64,000 nt of DNA from Fusarium oxysporum f. sp. lycopersici 4287 (Eukaryota > Ascomycota > Sordariomycetes > Hypocreales > Nectriaceae): NCBI RefSeq assembly GCF_000149955.1, contig NC_030994.1, positions 2,347,071 to 2,411,070 of the forward strand, given 5' to 3'. The notes beneath the pieces were generated by a model. It made no database searches. It had not been told where the DNA came from and worked only from the letters and a program-made list of their open reading frames with translations. Of this stretch, positions 12,209 through 24,090 are shown piece by piece (position 1 is the first letter of the stretch; each line of letters opens with the position of its first letter). Both the position numbers and the translations under genes were made by a program.

Positions 12209-12612
12209 TCAACCCTTGAATTTGGTCAAGGTATCCTAGACAGCACGGATCAGCAGATGCGGAGAGACGATGCTTCACACGACATACTCTCGTCACCTTC
12301 TTGACGCTCCTCGCAGAGAGACCTCGTTCGCCCGACTGTTTCGAATGGATCGCCGCTTCTTTGATAAGACTTTTGATTTAGTTAGCTTAGGTCGTCGCGG
12401 TATAGGAAGATTCGTCGAATTCGTACGTTTCCATGAATAGGACGTAGTCGAGGAAGATCTAAGACAAGTAAGTAAACATTAGCAGCATTTGCGACCATGA
12501 GAACGTCTAAACGCACAGTAACATCGGCATTCTTCTTTAAATTATGGTTTGAATGAGCCTTGATGATCTTCTTGACCGTCGCTTTGGGGTATGGTTTCTT
12601 TCCGAGCGCCAT
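12209..12612 (-). CDS. WIP1: CENP-W-like histone-fold kinetochore protein
   Basis: This tiny gene is visible only after splicing. Exons are 12517-12612, 12427-12458, 12288-12369 and 12209-12235 (237 nt, 78 residues), with introns of 58, 57 and 52 nt. The introns have GTGCGT, GTACGA and GTATGT donors and TAG or AAG acceptors, and intron 2 has a GCTAAC branch site. The protein begins MALGKKPYPKATVKKIIKAH. It continues through NADVTIFLDYVLFMETLIKE and SGERGLSARSVKKVTR to a DTLTKFKG end. That is a compact histone fold with the short basic N terminus typical of CENP-W, the partner of CENP-T in the inner kinetochore CCAN. The whole family is about 80-90 residues, so the gene looks complete. It is divergent from the prefoldin gene. 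Identification rests on my recognition of the motif order, not on a search. Confidence 0.85.
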
Positions 12613-12929
12613 GGTTGAAGAGAAATGGTTGTTGTTTTGTTAGTTTGCAGTGTTGACAATGCGCGTTCTACCGCTGCTACTCTGACCTCACTGATCTAAA
12701 CTTCGGGAATAAGCCAATCGGCAGCGCCCGAGATGCCTACAGTACGTACGTACCTTGAGCGCCACACCCTCAATTCGAAGAAGCCCCTGTCTCCCATTGA
12801 GGGGTGTACAGTGCCAGGTCGACGGCTGAGAATCCGCACTGTAACCCACCTTTGGATTGGGATTGATTGTGCTCAAGGCTCACAAGCTTGAGATCTGTAC
12901 AATAGCGATAGCATCTTCAGTCTCCCACC
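12613..12929. promoter_or_regulatory. divergent promoter between CENP-W-like and prefoldin genes
   Basis: Only 317 bp separate the two start codons, which point away from each other. Both core promoters must lie here. I see no clear TATA box in either direction, which suits housekeeping genes. Confidence 0.6.
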
Positions 12930-13538
12930 ATGGCTTCATTAGTACAACGTCGTATGGTAAGTCATCCATGACCACAAGTATGATCCTACTATTTCTGACA
13001 GCCCTCTAGCTTTCAAAGGCGGACGAGGAGGCAGCGGACGAGGTTGAGGTTCGACGTGAGGACCAGGACAAGATCAACAGATTCAGTCGCCTACACCAGC
13101 GAGAAATCCTTTTGGAGGAGGAACTGAGCACAAAAACCGTACGTCTACGAAATACAAGCATCGGAATGCCTCCAGAGCGTCTCTGAACACCGACTGATTC
13201 AATATTGCTATGTAGAAGGAAAAGGAAGAGCTCGACGATTTGTCCACCGAACTTGAACTCGCCGACGAGGACGAAAAGATCCAGTACGAAAGCGAAATAC
13301 CCCTCAAAGCGAAAGCGAAAACACAGTAGACTGACTTCGACACAGATACAAGATTGGCGATGCATTTTTCCATGTCTCGGTAGAGCAGGCTCAGGAGATG
13401 CTGGAGCAGGCAACAGAGAAGCTCGAGGAAGAGTCAACATCTTTGGAGGAGAAGCTATCATCTATCCGCGAGGAGATGACCAAGCTCAAGGTCGAGCTAT
13501 ATGCCAGATTCGGAAAGCAGATCAACCTAGAGACTTGA
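12930..13538 (+). CDS. GIM3: prefoldin subunit 4
   Basis: Four exons (12930-12956, 13010-13138, 13216-13283, 13346-13538) give 417 nt and 138 residues; all introns are short with GTAAGT or GTACG donors. The protein is two long charged coiled-coil helices joined by a central hairpin region containing YKIGDAFFHVSVEQAQEML. This is the signature of beta-class prefoldin subunit 4. Prefoldin is the six-subunit cytosolic jellyfish-shaped chaperone that hands nascent actin and tubulin to the CCT chaperonin. The helix after the hairpin ends in MTKLKVELYARFGKQINLE, again typical of the family. Length is normal. The first exon is only nine codons, and the start was chosen because it gives a family-like N terminus through the first intron. 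Confidence 0.95.
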
Positions 13539-13544
13539 ACAAAG

Positions 13545-14225
13545 AAAGTCGAAGCCTGATACCCCCTCCAAAGAAACCAAAAAAGCCACACCGATTCAGC
13601 CGGAAGAATTCTTATCCAGTCTCCCGTGAATGCAGCAATTCTTCTGCACATAGCAACGTTTGCGGGCAACCTTATTTGTCATCCCATTGGGGGTCGCCGG
13701 TCACGCACTCCGGTATCGAGAGCCGGGTCAGCAACTTGCATGTCTATGGAAGAGCTCACCTCCTTAGTCTTGTGTCCGGTGGCTATTCCCGGTTTATCGG
13801 TCACCAAGAACCACTTCGATCAACCCCAACTTTGATGACCAAACAACACCGATTCGCTCGCTCTTTGAGTTGATTGAAGCTAATGCGGGACCAACCCTCC
13901 AGACTATCGAGAATTGAGCTGTAGTACCCTGGGAACTGCTCCGGGGAACGATAACAAAGGTTCTCATGACGCCCTACGACCTCCCCTCACCTACGGAAGA
14001 GGCTCCCACAGATACTGTAGCTCCTCAAGCTCCCACACCCGCCGCCTCCATCATCGGCGCCGCGAATCCCACCTTTTACCCACGAGTGCCCCATATTTGA
14101 GTCCCGGCTCCGGATCTCCTGTTGTGGTAGTTATGGGGACTTGCCACACAGATGCCTCCATGCATTGGATTACGCCTTACAGTAGCAACCCAAATGAGAT
14201 CAGGAAGAGGGAGGGCGTAGCCACT
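13545..14225 (+). pseudogene. possible broken coding sequence
   Basis: After the prefoldin stop, protein-like sequence is scattered over several plus-strand frames. One frame gives KKATPIQPEEFLSSLP near 13590-13625. Another gives VNAAILLHIATFAGN and MSMEELTSLVLCPVAIPG to about 13835. A third gives FDDQTTPIRSLFELIEANAG and TPYDLPSPTEEAPTDT from about 13830 to 14098, interrupted by a single TGA at about 13915. The codon use looks coding, but stops and frame changes separate the pieces and I find no splice sites that join them all. It could be a decayed gene, or a gene carrying sequence errors like those in VPS24 further right. I do not recognise the product. Confidence 0.3.
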
Positions 14226-14440
14226 TAGCCAATGGATATGCAAACCCCCGTATCGGCCATTTTTGAAGTGTCATGGGGAAGAAGAGTGCATGCAGAACCT
14301 ATCCACTTCGTGTGTTTGTCCGTATTGTTCATTCTTTTCTTTTCAACATCATATGAATGTAGCTGCTACTGCTGTTTTACTCTTCCAATTGATTGTTTTC
14401 TCATGTGAATAGCTTCAGTATCTCCATTCACCAAGAAACC

Positions 14441-16359
14441 ATGGCTGCAAGTGAATCCAGTGAGACTACACGGGAACCGTCACCATACCGTAAGTCGTTG
14501 CTAATATTCTTCTTCTTCCCAAGACTAAACTATTGTATTCTGGAGTGAAGTCAAGCTCACAATTTGTTAGGTGGACGGAGGAGAAGTAGCTCATTCTCAG
14601 ATCATATACATCATCTCGACGAAATCGAAGCTCAATCTCGGTATGAAGAAGAGGCAGCGGACCGAGGTCTTGGCGCCCTTCACAACATCCGTTCTCGGAC
14701 CCGGAGCCGCACAAATGAAGTCCTCGTCACTTGGGAAGTTGACGATCCTGAGAACCCAGTAAATTGGTCAGATGTATGTCCTTCATCCTGCTTTTTTTTT
14801 TTTTTTTCAGCAGAATGGCTTTATTAATTGTAGAGACCTATAACAGACAAAAAAGAAAATAGTTGTACTATGTACATCCGTTCTCGTCATCAACTCTACC
14901 ATGGGTTCTGCCCTTCCAAGTATGGCCATTCCTGATATAACCAAAGACTTTGGCATCAATTCAGAAGAACAGAGTGTCTTGCCCATTTCTGTTTACCTCA
15001 TCGGCTATGTACTAGGCCCGGTTGTTTGGGGTCCTCTCAGCGAACATTATGGACGGAGGGATCTAAGTCTAGTCACTTTTTGTCTCTTCACCATCTTCAC
15101 TATGGCTTGTGCTCTGGCTCCGACTTGGCCTGCTCTGTTGGTCTTCCGCTTCTTCTGTGGAGCTTTTGCTAGCTCACCTATTGCCATCGTGGCTGGTATC
15201 CTGGCAGATGTGTATAATGATCCGCGGACAAGAGGCAGAGCCTTTGCCATTTTCATGGTGGTGAGTATATACTAATAATCTTCAAAAGTTTCTGCATGCA
15301 TGGTATAAGCTGACCTGGCAATAGTGTACCACTGGTGGTCCCATCCTCTCTCCTATCCTATCTGGCTTCGCTGGCCCTAATATTGGTTGGCGCTGGGTCT
15401 TCTGGATTGCTCTCATCATCGCAGGCTTTACGCTCGTCCTCATCATCTTCCTCCCTGAGACATACGGCCCGATTCTCCTCTCACGCCGCGCTCGAAAACT
15501 CCGCAAGCAAGATCCTTCATCTCGTGCCATTGCCCCTCGAGATCTCGAGACAACAGACCTAAGACAGCTTCTCACTGTGGTTCTGACTCGCCCTCTTCGC
15601 ATGATCATATCTGAGCCCATTGTGACAACCTCTTGCGCCTATCTCGCCCTTGTCTACTCCATATTTTACATGTCTTTCCAGGCATTCCCAATCATCTTCC
15701 AAGACGTCTATGGCCTTTCGCCAGGCGTTACTGGCCTCGCATATCTTCCAATATTTGGTGGTGCAGCTCTGACTCTTCCCATCTTCTGGACCTGGGATAA
15801 CACACTTGCTCGTGCTACAGAGCGTAATGCCCCCTGGGTCCAACGTGAAGAGTATCGTCGTCTACCTCTAGCCTGTCTCGGTGGCCCCCTCTTTGTCGTC
15901 TCTCTCTTTTGGCTCGGCTGGTCTGCCCGTGCAGAGATTTCCTTCGCCGCCCCTATGCTTGCTGGTGCCTTGTTTGGGATGGGTTTCATGCTAATCTTCA
16001 TGGCCATACTCAACTACCTCACAGATGCATATGAGATCTTTGCTGCCTCTGCGAATGCTGCGTCCTCTACAACACGCTCTCTCTTTGCTGTTGTGCTACC
16101 ACTTGCCACAAACCCCATGTTCCGTCAACTCCACATCAATGGTGCATGCTCTCTTCTCGGTGGTCTCAGTGCCCTCATGTGTTTCATTCCGTTTGTTTTC
16201 ATCTGGAAGGGTCCCAGCATCCGGTCTCGCTCAAAGTTCTGCATTGCGCTACGGGAGCGAAAGGAGGAAATGCAGCGGAAAGAGGAGGAGGCGAGAGCTA
16301 GAAAGGAGCGTTATGAGCTCAGAAGCGAAGAAAGAGAGAAGGAGAAGGAAGTCGTTTAA
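14441..16359 (+). CDS. MFS transporter, DHA1 drug/polyamine type
   Basis: Four exons (14441-14489, 14571-14773, 14847-15260, 15325-16359) total 1,701 nt and encode 566 residues. A hydrophilic N-terminal tail of about 100 residues, containing EVDDPENPVNWSD, precedes 12 predicted membrane helices. The first begins after KKKIVVLC. The loop between helices 2 and 3 carries GPLSEHYGRR, the MFS motif A. Helix 6 is followed by FLPETYGPILLSRRARKLR, the PETYxPxLL element common in fungal DHA1 drug and polyamine proton antiporters. The C-terminal tail is a charged Glu/Arg/Lys helix of about 45 residues. The protein should export small molecules across the plasma membrane using the proton gradient; the substrate is unknown. 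The second intron holds a run of about 16 T. Confidence 0.93.
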
Positions 16360-16740
16360 TTATGGCACGGCTTCCTTCTTGTTGGTGCAACCTCTGGTCA
16401 TCATTCCACCCGCGTTTGACCGGATTGCAGCATAACAGGGTACACGGGAAGGCTTGTGAAGTCGCACAAGAGTCTGCCAATGAGTCAAGACACCTGATCT
16501 ATTGACAAGGGAGCAGAATAATAACACTCTAGTATTGGAGATAGTATACGCAAAGCTTGTTAACTTCAGCAGGCTAAAAAGACAGAATGAATAAAATTCC
16601 CTAGTTCGACCTTCGTTCACAAGTACATGGTGCTTGTCATGTCCTCCCCATCCTAGGATATCTAGCATTTTCACAAGTGTGCTTGCCGGCCAATATAGCC
16701 GTGGTAATAAATTTCGTTTCCTTTAAACAGACTGTTACAG
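16360..16740. other. intergenic between convergent genes
   Basis: This 381-bp tail-to-tail gap would hold the 3' UTRs of the MFS gene and of the minus-strand disordered-protein gene. I see no other feature in it. Confidence 0.6.
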
Positions 16741-19700
16741 TTAAGTCGAGCCCTTTTCGGGCGTAGAAAGTTGTGTGTGGGGCCCCACGTCTTTGATACT
16801 GGTCGAGGAGTTGCTCGGGGGAGCGTCCTTGATACTCTCGGGTACCGTTAGCTGTGTCTTCTGGTCTTTCACCTTATTTGATTCCGCTTCTGTGCCCGTC
16901 TTTGCTTCTCCGTCCATGGCATCATTCGAAAATCGACTCCTCGGCGTGACAAATACATCTGTTGCGACAATGCTCTCTCTGGCCACGCTTGGTGTAAGAG
17001 GGACTGTTGGGTACTCGGCGACTTCAGCAGCGTCGTCATGTTTCGAGTGTTGTTGACCAATCGCTTCGTGCATTAAAGCAACTACTCTATCACCCAAGCT
17101 TCTGGAAGACTGTGGCTTCGACATCTCCCTGTCCGGGACATGCAGGTGAGGCTCCCCCTTCATGTTACGGATCTCTCTCCCCAGTGCTTGAAGCTCGGTA
17201 TATCCAGATTCGGAAGGGCGAATCCCCATTTCGGGATATTCCATACAAGCTGAACTTAAGGCAGCATGTCTTCTGAAATGATCTTGACTGACACGATGTC
17301 TAATACCTTTGGATGGGATAATCCGTCCCATCTTTGACTTGACCAGCTCACCAAATTTGGTCGAAAAAGACCGTGGCAGAGTACGTGCACGCTGCTTTGC
17401 CTCATCAAGGGGCGCATCTGTGGCCCATCTAGTCTGACCTTCAGACGTCATATGCTTGACCGCAAAATCTCTGGGATGCACTCTGTCTCTATCTGTGGCG
17501 TTCTTGTTCCTCTTCTCTCTATTGTGGGACGGGAATCTGGACCAAGACTTCGGAGGCCCCGCGAGTCGTGCTAACCTCATATCTCCTGCTGATTCCCCTA
17601 TCCTAGGTCGCATTGTGGCAACCCAGCGCTCAATGAGCCACTTTGAGTTCCCTGGCGAGGACAGCTCATCCGTTGTGGGAGTCAGTTGAGAGACCTCTCG
17701 TCTCGTATCCGAGACACTGCTGGTGCTATTTCTAGCTGCTCCTAGGTCATTTATTGACCTGTTGGAGGACTGACTTCTCTGGCTCGGCTTTGTTGTGCTT
17801 AAATGAATACTGCTGCTGTGTCTTCTCTCAACTTCAAGTCTGATGGCCCGTTGCCACAGGTCTGTCGCGCTCTCTCGGCGCTTTAATCCTGGCTTGTGAT
17901 ACTCCTCGGTTGGCAGCCGACTCATGTGAGGTCGAATGCTCAAGTTAGAACGACCCTTTGACCTGTCACTCGCTTCTCTTTCGTGCCCTCCCAATCTTTC
18001 CACAGGGTCGAGCAGGTAATTTTGCCCTTTGGGTGGCGCAGAAGAGCCCTCTTTGTGTCGGAGGTCAATGCTATCAGATTTCGCCCTCAGGTGGCTCGGA
18101 ATTGCCAGCTGGATTTTGCTTCTAAAGGATTTGTGGACAGTTGGTGGCAGCGAAGATTCGGAGAACTCCTCACGGAAACGTGTAACCACTCTTTTCTCCG
18201 GTTTCTTCAGTGCTAATGCTTCACTGAAACGTCGCCTAATGGACCCGAGCTCAGCCTCACGTTGCAGGAAGCTGGCAGATTCTGATTGAGCTAAGGAGGT
18301 CGTGTCCTGTGGAGCCTTCACTGGAAATTCAGCATTGTGGATGTTTCCATAAGACTGAGACCTTATCTGGGGCACGTCGGTATTTACACTCTTGGAGTTG
18401 TGGTCATTGGCATTATCCTGGTCTTGGGAAGAAGTATGGCTTCGCCCTTTTCACCATGTTAGTCATTGAAAAGTGGTGGTTAGAAATCACTTACATTTGA
18501 ACGGAGATAGCTCCATGCTATCCAGGTCCTTGGGGTCAAGTTTATAAAGATTCTGCTGAGATCGCATTGGACTAGGCTGTGACTTTGATGGGTCACTTGA
18601 AGACGTGTGGTCGGTAAATGAATTGAGAAGGGCTGTTACAGCAGGGCCCCATGGCAACTCTCCAGATAAGCTTGATATTTCGTAGCGATCATTCTTTGAA
18701 TTGAAATTGGACCGAGAGTATGTTTCTACCGTGTTGGGTATGTCAATGATGGTTGGTGCATGGGGTATATTTGAATTTCCATTTGCTGGTGTCTCTCGAG
18801 GCTCTCGGGCGTGATCCCCCTCCGCCCGTTTCAGTGAAGAAGTATTGTAATCAGTTGGCTTAGTATCTTCAGTTGGTTCTAGTCCATCTTCTTCGTCAAG
18901 GAAAAGGGTTGAATTGTCTCTTGAGCGGAGACCCTGGGCTATGAGCCATACGCCAAGAGCAGAATGCCCATCTCCTGAAGAAGCATGACGGCTGTTGAAG
19001 CTGCTGTCTGGTCCCAGAATACGGTCGAGACGCCTAGTGCCGTTTGACAGCTGGAAAGATTTCTGAGAATGTGTGAAGTCACCGTCTTCGCTCGCTGAAA
19101 CGTGCCTTTTGGGGTAAGAAGGAGAGGGCCTTGAATGCACGGCGTCTTGTCTCCAATCATCAGCGCCGTTAATTGACTCTGATTTCTGTGAAAATGTTCT
19201 TTGTGGCCTATTTTCACCTTGTTGAGAAACTCGACTGTCTTGATGCGTGTCCTGATCGACTTGATCCGAGTCGAGTTGAGTAGAATGTCCATTGCGAGAA
19301 GACTTGCTGACGCCGAATTCAATAGCATCTCGGGGTCCAGAATTAGGCAAGGTCACATCAACGGCTGAAGCCATACACCGGATATTGTTCGTGGGTTTAC
19401 TCTCAATGTGATCATCCGACTCATCTGACTTGAGTTCATCCTGAATCCTTTGGTGCATGATGCGCTTCAATTCGGCTCTGCGTGCAATCTCCTCTTCACT
19501 GTTCCCAACAGAGACATGGAATGGGTGGTCTCTATTGTTGCTATGCGAGATGGTGCGAATGAGCTTATTGCGTACAGTATCAAACGCAGTGCTGGACTTC
19601 TTTGTTGGTTGTGCTCGATCTTGATCTGAATCTGAAACGTCGTCATCCACATGCTGACGTATGACAGAGCCGCTTTCGAAAGAACTATTTCGTACTGGTA

Positions 19701-19899
19701 TTGCCCAAGCCGTGTCCGGCAAACCTATGAGGGACTGTCGATTCTTCTCACTGCGTTCTTGATGCTCTTCCTCAGTAGGGGGAGCCAGAACAGGAATCGG
19801 CTGGAGAGCTACATCGTTTGCGGTAGATTCCGAACTCTGCTTACTGCGTTTTGGGATCTTGCAACAACAAAGGAGTTTTGAGAGGTTGAAGGAAGGCAT
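16741..19899 (-). CDS. large disordered protein with N-terminal Cys cluster
   Basis: Two exons on the minus strand (18495-19899 and 16741-18446), separated by a 48-nt intron with a GTAAGT donor and a GACTAAC branch site, encode 1,036 residues. I do not recognise the family. The N terminus (MPSFNLSKLLCCCKIPKRSK) puts three adjacent cysteines next to a basic patch, the usual look of a palmitoylated membrane-targeting tail. The rest is almost entirely Ser/Asp/Glu/Arg-rich and probably disordered, with many SP and RxxS sites. One short ordered-looking patch, ALGVWLIAQGLRSRD, lies near residue 320. No enzyme domain is visible. A peripheral membrane adaptor or signalling scaffold is plausible, but that is inference. 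Confidence 0.8.
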
Positions 19900-21675
19900 T
19901 AGTGAGGCTTTGGAGGATAGGGGTATTCTTCCAAGAAACGACCAAAAAGCAGTGAAGGGTCACCAAAAGAAAGAAGTCATGAGGGTCGTCCAAAATGAAG
20001 AGTGTTGATGAAACAGGAATGCCTCTTCCTGGAGAGTTCGAGTGGAAGCCTGGTAGCGTTTGGTTGAAGCCATCACGACTTCCACGTCTGTTCCTTCCTA
20101 TCTGCCCACCTACACCTTGCTCATTGGAAGGTGCAATGCACTCACCACGAGGTCAGCCTGGAGAGTCAAAGTCACTTGATCCATGCTGCCACCTGTTGGA
20201 GAAGGAGACGACCTTTCATCATGCTGTTATGACTTTCTCAATCGACATTGTTACTGATTTGTGTTGTTTGAGCATCAGATCTCTCTTTATCAGAAACAAC
20301 ACACCTAACCTAGAGCTGCACCTTATTATTATCTTTCCTGTTATGAGTCGCGTAAGTAGGCAGTGTAGAACAAGTTTTATCGTAGAGCAATTAATCAGCT
20401 TTCTAGTGAATCCATCTTCTTGAAAATGTATGAAGTTTTCGGCACTCTCCTTGATGCACCTTGGCTTGTCATACGTAGTCCAAATCCTGTAAACTCCGAA
20501 AATTTCCGGTGTAAGCGCAATTCCTACAACATCACAACAACACAACGCTAAAGCACGTGGTCGGTCTCCAGTACGATAGGCCGTTGCAAACCATGAGTAG
20601 GTAGACACCGACACCGTTGAACGAAAAATTAGGACACGTCCTCCTGTTGGAGGCTACGAATGGTCGATCTTCTCAACAAAGTGGGTTGCAAAACGACGCC
20701 AAAGGCCGATCTGCGGCGAGGTAGAAATTGGCCTCAGCACTTCTTCCTGCTTCCTTTGCTCCATTGTAGCTCCCGAGAGAAGAGAAAATTGGTTGATGAG
20801 GTGATTGACATCCAAGCACGCAATTCGGGAGCCGAGCAAAGATTCATTGAGGCGTACTAGCCCCATTGTGCCCTGCGAGAACGGTGAATACCCCTGCCAC
20901 AAGCTGCAGAGCTGCTGCAAACTGCCCCTCCATTAGCGCCCACCGACAGCCCGTGAGCCGTGGAAAGGGCCCTGAAAATCCACTCCGGCAACCGCCTCCT
21001 CCGATTAACCAACCACCTCATACCGTAGTAGGCTAGGTACGAATACGCGAGATTCGAGGTGGATGTTGTTAGAGGCTCCCGCCTGAGTTGTACAGTCCTG
21101 TAGCAGTGGCAGTGGCTAGAGTGGCCGTCAGTGGCAGGCAAGCTACTCCTACACTTATCGGTGAAGTGGGTAAACGAATGGTAAGATATCTCGAGTGCTC
21201 CGGCGCCAATCAGATCAGCGGCGTAGCTTTCCTCGACCACTTTTTTACCCCTCCCCCGCTTTCGGCCTGGCTTGGTTGGTCCCCTCTGATTTTTCGTCTG
21301 AGCAAGCTCAAAACATTCTTCTACTCTCGACTCCCAACTTTTCTTCTCTTCCTTTTTCCTTTCTTCTTCTTCATCTCACTCTTGCCCTTTGCTCTATCTC
21401 GAAAAGGATCTTTCAATTGATCCAATTTGGCACAGACAAGGGCTCTTAACCACTTTGTACGTGAAGCTCTTCACACTTCTTCCGCCTTTCTCAACTCCCC
21501 GCCAGCTCCCCTCCATCCAGTCCAGTCCAGCCCTGCTCGATTTCCTCCGCCCCTCTCCCCGCTGCTACCCCCGCCTGCACCGTGCTCTCAACCAAACATT
21601 CAAAATAAAAGACTAACTTGACAACAACAGTTATACCCAAAGTAAGAATCAGAAGCAGTTGAATCAACCGCCAAG
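19900..21675. other. divergent promoter region, upstream of MET6
   Basis: The left part serves the minus-strand disordered-protein gene. The right part (about 21240-21675) is a strongly pyrimidine-rich plus-strand leader with TCTTCT and CTCCCC tracts, as expected upstream of a highly expressed fungal gene. I find no gene in between; the 142-codon frame starting at 19995 has no domain. Confidence 0.55.
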
Positions 21676-24090
21676 ATGGTTCAGTCCGCTATCCTCGGTT
21701 TCCCCCGTATGGGTGTTAACCGTGACCTGAAGAAGGCCACCGAAGCTTGTCAGTCTCCCGCAAAATCTCTGACTCGTGTCATCATCGACTAACCAAACTT
21801 TAGACTGGGGTGGAAAGATCTCTCAGTCCGACCTCCTCGCTGAGGCTAAGCGCCTCCGTCTTGCTCACTGGAAGATCCAGCAGGATGCCGGTGTTGACAT
21901 CATCCCCAGCAACGACTTCGCCCTCTACGACCAGGTCCTCCACCAGATCCAGGACTTCGGTGTATGTATCTCCCTCACCTTCGAGTCATAGAACAACATT
22001 TGCTGACCCACAACCTTTAGGCTGTTCCCGAGCGATACACCAAGGATGGCCTTGACCCCATTGACCAGTACTTCGCCATGGGCCGTGGTCACCAGAAGGA
22101 GGGTGTCGATGTTCCCTCTCTGGAGATGGTCAAGTGGTTCGACTCCAACTACCACTACGTCAAGCCTACCCTCCAGGACAACCAGACCTTCAAGCTCACT
22201 GATAGCCCCAAGGCTGTTGCTGAGTTCAAGGAGGCTAAGGAGGCTGGTATCAACACCCGCCCCGTCCTCGTTGGTCCCGTTTCTTTCCTCCACCTCGGCA
22301 AGGCCGACCGTGGCCAGTCTGTCGAGCCCATCGACCTTCTTGAGAAGCTCCTCCCCGTCTATGAGCAGATCCTCACCCAGCTGAAGGAGGCTGGTGCCGA
22401 GACTGTCCAGATTGACGAGCCTGTCCTCGTCTTCGATCTTCCCCAGAAGACCAAGGCTGCCTTCAAGCCCGCCTATGAGAAGTTCGCCAGCCTTGGTGAC
22501 AAGATCCCCAAGATTGTCTTCACCACCTACTTCGGTGACATCGTCCACAACCTTGACCTCCTCCCCAAGGACGTCTATGGTGTCCACATCGACCTTGTCC
22601 GCAACCCCGAGCAGCTCGAGAAGGTTCTCGGTGCTATCGGCCCTAACACCATCCTCTCTGCTGGTGTCGTCGACGGCCGCAACATCTGGAAGACCAACCT
22701 GAAGCGTGCTATCGAGACCGTTGAGACCGCTATCCAGAAGCTCGGCAAGGATCGTGTCATCGCTGCCACCTCCAGCTCTCTCCTCCACACCCCTCACACT
22801 CTTGCCAGCGAGAAGAAGCTTGACCCCGAGATTGCTGACTGGTTCTCTTTCGCTACCGAGAAGGCTTCTGAGATTGCTCTCATTGCCAAGGCCGTCACTG
22901 AGGGCCCTGCCTCCGTCCGCGAGCAGCTTGAGGCTAACGCCAAGTCCATCAAGGCTCGTGCCGACTCTCCCCGAACCAACGACCCTCAGGTCAAGGAGCG
23001 CCAGTCCAAGGTCACCCAGAAGGACTACGAGCGCAAGAGCGAGTTCACCACCCGTATCAGCCAGCAGCAGAAGAAGCTGAACCTTCCCCTCTTCCCCACT
23101 ACCACTATCGGATCTTTCCCCCAGACCAAGGAGATCCGAGTTCAGCGAAACAAGTTCACCAAGGGTGAGATCACCGCTGAGGAGTACGACCGCTTCATTG
23201 AGAAGGAGATTGAAGAGAACATCAAGATCCAGGAGGAGCTTGACCTCGATGTCTTCGTTCACGGTGAGCCTGAGCGTAACGACATGGTTCAGTTCTTCGG
23301 TGAGCGATTCCAGGGTTATGCTTTCACCACACACGCCTGGGTTCAGTCCTATGGTTCTCGATGCGTCCGACCTCCCATCATCGTCGGTGACATCTCTCGA
23401 CCTCAGCCCATGACCGTCAAGGAGTCCAAGTACGCCGTCTCGGTCTCCAAGAAGCCCATGAAGGGTATGCTTACTGGCCCCGTCACCTGCCTTCGATGGT
23501 CTTTCCCTCGTGACGACGTCCACCAGTCCGTCCAGGCTGAGCAGCTTGCCCTTGCCCTCCGTGACGAGGTCGTCGACCTTGAGAAGGCTGGTATCGACGT
23601 CATCCAGGTCGATGAGCCCGCTCTCCGTGAGGGTCTTCCCCTCCGCTCCGGTGAGGAGCGTGATGCCTACCTCAAGTGGGCCGTCCAGGCTTTCCGCCTC
23701 TCCACCGCCGGTGTTGAGGACGCCACTCAGATCCACTCTCACTTCTGTTACTCTGAGTTCCAGGACTTCTTCCACGCCATCGCTGCCCTCGATGCCGACG
23801 TTCTGTCCATTGAGAACAGCAAGTCTGATGCCAAGCTCCTCCGAGTCTTTGTCGACTCTGAGTACCCCCGCCACATCGGACCTGGTGTCTACGACATCCA
23901 CTCTCCCCGTGTCCCCAGCGAGCAGGAGATCAAGGACCGCATCGAGGAGATGCTTCAGTTCCTTAAGCCCGAGCAGCTCTGGATCGACCCTGACTGTGGT
24001 CTCAAGACCCGTCAGTGGAAGGAGACCAAGGAGGCGCTTGCCAACATGGTTAACGCCGCCAAGTACTTCCGTGCCAAGTACGCCAAATAA
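21676..24090 (+). CDS. MET6: cobalamin-independent methionine synthase
   Basis: This enzyme transfers a methyl group from 5-methyltetrahydropteroyltri-L-glutamate to homocysteine, making methionine in the cytosol. Three exons (21676-21748, 21804-21961, 22021-24090) encode 766 residues, the normal length for fungal Met6. The N-terminal barrel opens MVQSAILGFPRMGVNRDLKK and the C-terminal catalytic barrel starts at LFPTTTIGSFPQTKEIR. The zinc ligands are visible: the His and Cys of HSHFCYSEF near residues 650-654, the Glu of SIENSKSD, and the Cys of DPDCGLKTR near residue 735. Codon use is strongly biased to C-ending codons, indicating high expression. That bias also creates a 725-codon open frame on the opposite strand, which I take as an artefact. 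Confidence 0.98.

Noticed and set aside
19995..20423. 142-codon frame upstream of the disordered-protein gene
   Set aside because: It lies in the promoter region, has no domain, and its composition looks random.
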